A DNA stretch of 16,343 nucleotides. Source: an uncultured Ruminococcus sp. (GTDB lineage: Bacteria; Bacillota; Clostridia; Oscillospirales; Acutalibacteraceae). Made by a program: the position numbers and the translations under genes. Below are positions 13,194-16,343 of the stretch, piece by piece (positions within the stretch are counted from its first letter, which is position 1; every line of letters starts with the position of its first letter). The stretch is from assembly GCA_902773045.1 (NCBI GenBank), contig CACYDE010000008.1, forward strand, positions 1 through 16,343, read 5' to 3'. The notes under the pieces are model-generated. The model saw nothing but the letters and a program-made list of their open reading frames with translations, did no database searches and had not been told where the DNA came from.

Positions 13194-13796
13194 ATGAATT
13201 GCAGTGTTATTTATTACATAGCGTATAAAACAGGTTACATTCAAAGGAACCTTAACAAAAAATTCCGAACGGTCCCCGATATTGTTATCACATCCACGAC
13301 TGCTGCAGTTTCGGAATTCGATCTGAGCCTACAGTTTAAAAATTCTCTCGAAACAACCGATCTGATTTTTGTGATAGGCGGTCTTTCTGCGGCGGAAAAC
13401 AGAAATGTCATGACTGTTCTTTCCGATTATTTCAGCGATAAAGAGATGGAAGTAACCTTTAACAAAAAGGTTATGAATCCGTTGGGAGGGAAGGACGGCT
13501 ATCTCATAAGAAGCCGTGAAAAATATATTGTCGTTCTTCCCGATGAACCCGAAGAAATTGATAAGATGATCGGAAGCGAGCTGATGAAAAATATAGACGT
13601 CAGCCCCGATACGTCAATAGACATGCCGGAGCCTGTCAGGACCCATTCGATAGTTTTTGCGCCCGAACCCGACAATTCTCTCGATCGTCTGAAATCAAGG
13701 CGAACGAATATTATAGCCAAGATCTGTATTGCTTCGGGGATAATAATTATACTTGCCACTGCGGCATGGGTCGTTTATTTAAATGTAGCGACGTGA
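13194..13796 (+). CDS. Tail-anchored protein with degenerate CinA/MoaB-like (MoCF) domain
   Basis: A 200-residue protein not assignable by name. Residues 1-135 resemble the CinA N-terminal/MoCF fold: TTDLIFVIGGLSAAENRNVM (54-73) sits where CinA has D+++.TGGLGPT.DD.T, NPLGGKDGYLI (95-105) matches N.iG...Gf.i, and YIVVLPDEPEEIDKMI (111-126) matches the +++LPG.P.EM..M segment. The catalytic acidic positions after the GG are not conserved, so molybdopterin or ADP-ribose pyrophosphatase activity is unlikely. A hydrophilic stretch leads to a C-terminal membrane helix (about 172-195) with only a few residues after it, so the domain faces the cytoplasm. It follows the sortase gene by 78 bp in the same direction. 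GGAG at 13182-13185 supports the ATG. Fold by motif order only. Confidence 0.65.
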   Translation: MNCSVIYYIAYKTGYIQRNLNKKFRTVPDIVITSTTAAVSEFDLSLQFKNSLETTDLIFVIGGLSAAENRNVMTVLSDYFSDKEMEVTFNKKVMNPLGGKDGYLIRSREKYIVVLPDEPEEIDKMIGSELMKNIDVSPDTSIDMPEPVRTHSIVFAPEPDNSLDRLKSRRTNIIAKICIASGIIIILATAAWVVYLNVAT

Positions 13797-13815
13797 TAGA
13801 TCTTTATAACCGACG

Positions 13816-13861
13816 CCGTTTTGAAAGGAATAATAAATTTTTCTTTCAAAACGGTATTTTT
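13816..13861 (+). terminator. Intrinsic terminator after the tail-anchored protein gene
   Basis: CCGTTTTGAAAG (13816-13827) and CTTTCAAAACGG (13843-13854) are perfect 12-base complements followed by TATTTTTAT. Confidence 0.9.
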
Positions 13862-13864
13862 ATG

Positions 13865-13893
13865 TGGAAATTTGTCTGTATTTATGCTATAAT
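13865..13893 (+). promoter_or_regulatory. Promoter of the FNT channel gene
   Basis: TGCTATAAT (13885-13893) is a full extended -10, with TGGAAA 17 bases upstream as a weak -35. Initiation near 13900 gives a leader of about 138 nt. Confidence 0.55.
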
Positions 13894-13901
13894 CAGTAAG
13901 A

Positions 13902-14000
13902 ATGGATTATAGGCAAGTTGATAAAGATTCGGAATTTATAGCTGCGGACTTGTCTGCGGGTTCATTTGATATCAGTATAATATACGGCATATTGTTTTGA
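13902..14000 (+). CDS. Possible 32-residue leader peptide ahead of the FNT gene
   Basis: An ATG frame of 32 codons (beginning MDYRQVDKDSEF, ending IIYGILF, TGA) fills most of the FNT leader. No ribosome site precedes it; the ATG is only about 9 bases from the -10, so it would be translated as a leaderless message or not at all. No rare-codon run or terminator hairpin shows attenuation. It may be chance. Confidence 0.2.
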   Translation: MDYRQVDKDSEFIAADLSAGSFDISIIYGILF

Positions 14001-14037
14001 CGGTATGCTTCGTAGAAATAAAGGAGGAAACTGTGCT

Positions 14038-14847
14038 ATGCTTTCACCGGCACAAATTGCCGACAAGTACGTAACCGTCGGCAAAACAAAAGCAAACCTG
14101 CCAGCTGTAAAAATGTTTGTTCTTGCGCTCTTTGCGGGTTTTTTCATTGCGATCGCGGGTGCTTCCGCAACCATCGCTTCATGTATGGCGGACAACCCCT
14201 CGGTTTCGAGGCTTATTAATTCGCTTATCTTCCCGGCAGGTCTTGTGATGGTGGTTCTTGCCGGAAGCGAACTTTTCACCGGAAACTGTCTGATTGTGAT
14301 ATCTGTTCTCAAAAAGGAGATCAGTATGCTGAAGTATCTGAAATGTTTGCTGATAGTTTACATAGGCAATCTTCTCGGGTCTGTTCTAATGGCATTCCTT
14401 TTCGTTTACGGTCATACGCCCGATCTTTACGGCGGAAAGCTTGCGGAGGTTCTTGTCAGCACCGCTTCCGCAAAAACCTCACTTGGTTTTTCAGATGCTT
14501 TTATCAGAGGTATACTTTGTAATTTTCTTGTATGTATTGCAGTGTGGATAACGATAGGCGCGTCCAACGGTGTGGATAAGGTGATCGGTCTTTATCCTCC
14601 TATTTTTGTTTTTGTTCTCGGAGGATATGAACACTGCGTGGCAAATATGTTTTATATTCCTGCCGGTATATTTGCGGCTTCGGAGTACAGTCTTGCTTCC
14701 GACGGTCTTAACTGGGGATCGTTTTTCATAAAAAATCTTCTTCCGGTAACGCTCGGCAATATAATCGGAGGAGCCGTTCTCGTTGCGTGCGGATATTGGT
14801 TCGCTTATCTCACGAAAAACAAGGACGACAAGAAAAAAACAAAATGA
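14038..14847 (+). CDS. Formate/nitrite transporter (FNT) family channel
   Basis: A 269-residue pentameric-type membrane channel for small monovalent anions such as formate, nitrite or hydrosulfide. Six hydrophobic segments are visible with family motifs LAGSELFTGN (74-83), RGILCNFLVCIAVW (157-170), GGYEHCVANMFYIPAG (195-210, containing the pore His199) and LLPVTLGNIIGG (234-245). The C terminus is a short Lys/Asp-rich cytoplasmic tail. The frame opens at 14005, but the ATG at 14038 lies 10 bases after AAAGGAGG and gives the usual N terminus (MLSPAQIADKYV), so it is chosen. Which anion it carries cannot be told, as no formate-lyase, nitrite or sulfite reductase gene is adjacent. Confidence 0.92.
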   Translation: MLSPAQIADKYVTVGKTKANLPAVKMFVLALFAGFFIAIAGASATIASCMADNPSVSRLINSLIFPAGLVMVVLAGSELFTGNCLIVISVLKKEISMLKYLKCLLIVYIGNLLGSVLMAFLFVYGHTPDLYGGKLAEVLVSTASAKTSLGFSDAFIRGILCNFLVCIAVWITIGASNGVDKVIGLYPPIFVFVLGGYEHCVANMFYIPAGIFAASEYSLASDGLNWGSFFIKNLLPVTLGNIIGGAVLVACGYWFAYLTKNKDDKKKTK

Positions 14848-14860
14848 TTTATTTTTAAGA

Positions 14861-14900
14861 AAAAAAACTATCGGCAGATTTTTCAGCCGATAGTTTTTTA
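14861..14900. terminator. Bidirectional terminator between FNT and EEP genes
   Basis: AAAAAACTATCGGC (14862-14875) and GCCGATAGTTTTTT (14886-14899) are perfect complements, A-rich on one side and U-rich on the other, between convergent genes. Confidence 0.9.
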
Positions 14901-14923
14901 TCATTATTATTATTATGTTGTTT

Positions 14924-16003
14924 TTATTTTACAAGCGTTACATCAAGGACCACAGGATTGTGATCGCTGTATTTGAACTGAGTGTCAATTGTCTTTGTTG
15001 AATTAACGATGGTGTTGGGAGAGCAGATGAATCCATCGAGAACATAAAGCTGTGTGTTAAGACTTTTCGGATCGTATGGCTCGTTGAGAAGTCTTGAAGA
15101 GGGAACGGAGTCATCAGTGCAGTATTTCCATGTTTCGATCAGATTTTTCTTCGAGATTTCCGCGGGGATAAAATGATCGGTGATATTGATGGGATATTTG
15201 TTTTTGTTGACCGAGGGAAGAATGCTGTTGAAATCACCCCCGGCAATGACGTAGTTTCCTTTTGCAAATTCAAGCTTCATTAACTCACACAGCTCGTTGT
15301 ACTGAGCCTCTTTTCCTTCGCCCGAGTCGTAGGCGTCAAGGTGAACGTTGATGAGGACAAGTTCCTTTGTACTGTTTTCAACCGGAATTCTCTCAACAAG
15401 AAGACAGCGTTTGATCTGACATGTGCTGACAGGCCACGTAAATCCGTTGGTGAGAGAGACTCTTTCCGCTGACGATGTTGGAAGCTTGCTGACGGTGAAA
15501 ATGCCCGCATTGATTTTGCCGATGTTATCATCGACCGGGTAGGGAATATATTTGCAAAGGAAATTTGTCGCAAATGCAATATTGCTTTGTGGGAAACTCA
15601 GCGAGATCAGATTTGCTTCATCAATTTCATAGGAACGTTTGGACTCAATGTCGACTTCCTGAAAGAAATTAACGTCGGCGTCCTGTTCAAGAACAGTGTT
15701 AATGATCCCTTCTATGTTCGCCGTTATATTGTCGGCGCTTTCCGTTGTAACCGTACTTCCTCCGTCCATGAAGAAATCGTGAAGATCATCGTTTGCTCCA
15801 TAACCTATATTGTATGTAAGGAGCGTAATGCTGTCGCCGGGAGCGATATTTTTTGTCGAACCGCCGTAAATATCTATTTTTTCACGATCGGCTGGAGCGT
15901 ATTCATTTACTGTAAGATATACAAGTCCTGCTGCTGCAAGCGCCGCGACAAGAAGAACAAGCACCAAAAGTGTGATAAAAAAAGCTTTTATAAATTTTTT
16001 CAT
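14924..16003 (-). CDS. Membrane-anchored endonuclease/exonuclease/phosphatase (EEP) family protein
   Basis: A 359-residue protein with an N-terminal signal anchor (about 6-31), placing the catalytic domain outside the cytoplasm. The EEP metal-dependent phosphodiesterase fold is shown by LLTYNIGYG (61-69, Asn65), FFQEVD (113-118, metal-binding Glu116), NVHLDAY (219-225, His221), GGDFNS (255-260, Asp257/Asn259), LDG (322-324) and YSDHNPVVLDV (345-355, catalytic Asp347-His348). Extracellular members include DNases, sphingomyelinase-like and phosphoinositide-like phosphatases; the substrate here is open. A frame extending to 16054 exists, but the ATG at 16003 has AAAGGAAA ahead and begins MKKFIKAFF, a normal signal sequence. 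Promoter and terminator show a single-gene unit. Confidence 0.9.
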   Translation of the reverse strand: MKKFIKAFFITLLVLVLLVAALAAAGLVYLTVNEYAPADREKIDIYGGSTKNIAPGDSITLLTYNIGYGANDDLHDFFMDGGSTVTTESADNITANIEGIINTVLEQDADVNFFQEVDIESKRSYEIDEANLISLSFPQSNIAFATNFLCKYIPYPVDDNIGKINAGIFTVSKLPTSSAERVSLTNGFTWPVSTCQIKRCLLVERIPVENSTKELVLINVHLDAYDSGEGKEAQYNELCELMKLEFAKGNYVIAGGDFNSILPSVNKNKYPINITDHFIPAEISKKNLIETWKYCTDDSVPSSRLLNEPYDPKSLNTQLYVLDGFICSPNTIVNSTKTIDTQFKYSDHNPVVLDVTLVK

Positions 16004-16045
16004 TTGCAGTTTCCTTTCGTCTGTAACTTTTTTGTACCAATATTG

Positions 16046-16075
16046 ATTATACAATAAACATTAAGGTGATTGCAA
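16046..16075 (-). promoter_or_regulatory. Promoter of the EEP gene
   Basis: On the minus strand TTGCAA (16075-16070) and a perfect TATAAT (16051-16046) are 18 bases apart, about 43 bases before the start codon. Confidence 0.65.
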
Positions 16076-16158
16076 TGTTTTTTTGACAGCAGTTAATTTT
16101 AATTATTCCCGGGGTCTGTTACGGGATTATTTTTTATACCGGTTTCTGATTAAAAGCT

Positions 16159-16343
16159 TTAAGGCAACACCGCACAAAGACCGTTTAACAACTTTGCACC
16201 GAATCTGCTTGATCTTTTTCCGTCAGAGTACACAAAACCTCCTTGAAATACGCCTGAAGGAAGTGCCCTTGGGGTACGTCAGCTATGCATAAGTTCCGCT
16301 TGCCAATCGGTCTTCGCCGTAGGCTTGCCCTCTTGGAGCGTCA
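16159..16343. repeat. Interspersed repeat with terminal TTAAGGCAACACCGCACAAAG (partial)
   Basis: The stretch after the EEP promoter has no credible gene. It contains a GC-richer block starting with the terminus-like TTAAGGCAACACCGCACAAAG (16159-16179) and shares TCTGCTTG-N30-CTTGAAATACG with the window start. The element runs off the window, so whether it is a MITE or the end of a full insertion sequence cannot be decided. A weak TCCCG/CGGGA hairpin at about 16108-16128 with TTATTTTTT lies between it and the EEP promoter. Confidence 0.5.

Noticed and set aside
16083..16292. 69-codon plus-strand frame at the window end
   Set aside because: It runs through the interspersed repeat without a ribosome site; the frame is a property of the repeat, not evidence of a gene.
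1..16343. CRISPR array, tRNA or rRNA genes
   Set aside because: I saw no regular repeat-spacer pattern and no tRNA-like cloverleaf or conserved rRNA sequence on either strand; the only tandem repeat is the coding array in the sortase gene.

Overview
The window looks like chromosomal DNA of a low-to-moderate-GC, spore-forming Gram-positive bacterium of the class Clostridia, most like a Ruminococcus/Oscillospiraceae genome. The basis is strong AGGAGG ribosome sites, an orphan spoVAC, a class B sortase, a ThiI without a rhodanese domain next to its own cysteine desulfurase, and a FocA/NirC-type channel. There is no rRNA, tRNA, CRISPR array, phage module or intact insertion sequence.

Layout: 1-235 holds degenerate repeat-like DNA. 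459-3124 is tyrS followed by a membrane-anchored VanY-type D,D-carboxypeptidase with a very acidic tail. 3276-6037 holds rsmE, a flavin split-barrel gene and a CrtO-like acyltransferase on the minus strand, then a stand-alone CinA C-terminal domain gene (pncC) on the plus strand. This block carries at least three copies of an ~85-90 bp repeat headed by the palindrome GTCGCCGnnCGGCGAC, two of them directly upstream of genes. 6112-8073 (minus) has a predicted beta-propeller lipoprotein, a 120-bp foldback element and spoVAC. 8309-10661 is the cysteine desulfurase-thiI pair, which supplies sulfur for tRNA 4-thiouridine. 10929-13796 is the most unusual part: a 728-residue class B sortase with a cytoplasmic N-terminal domain that resembles a degenerate CinA/MoaB-type (MoCF) fold and an extracellular (RxESE)n tail, followed by a 200-residue tail-anchored protein that appears to carry the same degenerate fold. 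14038-14847 is an FNT channel and 14924-16003 (minus) a membrane-anchored endonuclease/exonuclease/phosphatase-family protein. The last ~185 bp is one end of an interspersed repeat beginning TTAAGGCAACACCGCACAAAG; the start of the window looks like a diverged copy of the same family.

Most genes are housekeeping or envelope functions in short transcription units separated by good intrinsic terminators. The strongest candidate for something undescribed is the sortase/tail-anchored pair: two adjacent membrane proteins that both place a catalytically degenerate CinA-like domain on the cytoplasmic face. The repeat family around 4088-5520 is the second. Family assignments rest on motif recognition by eye; no database search was run.
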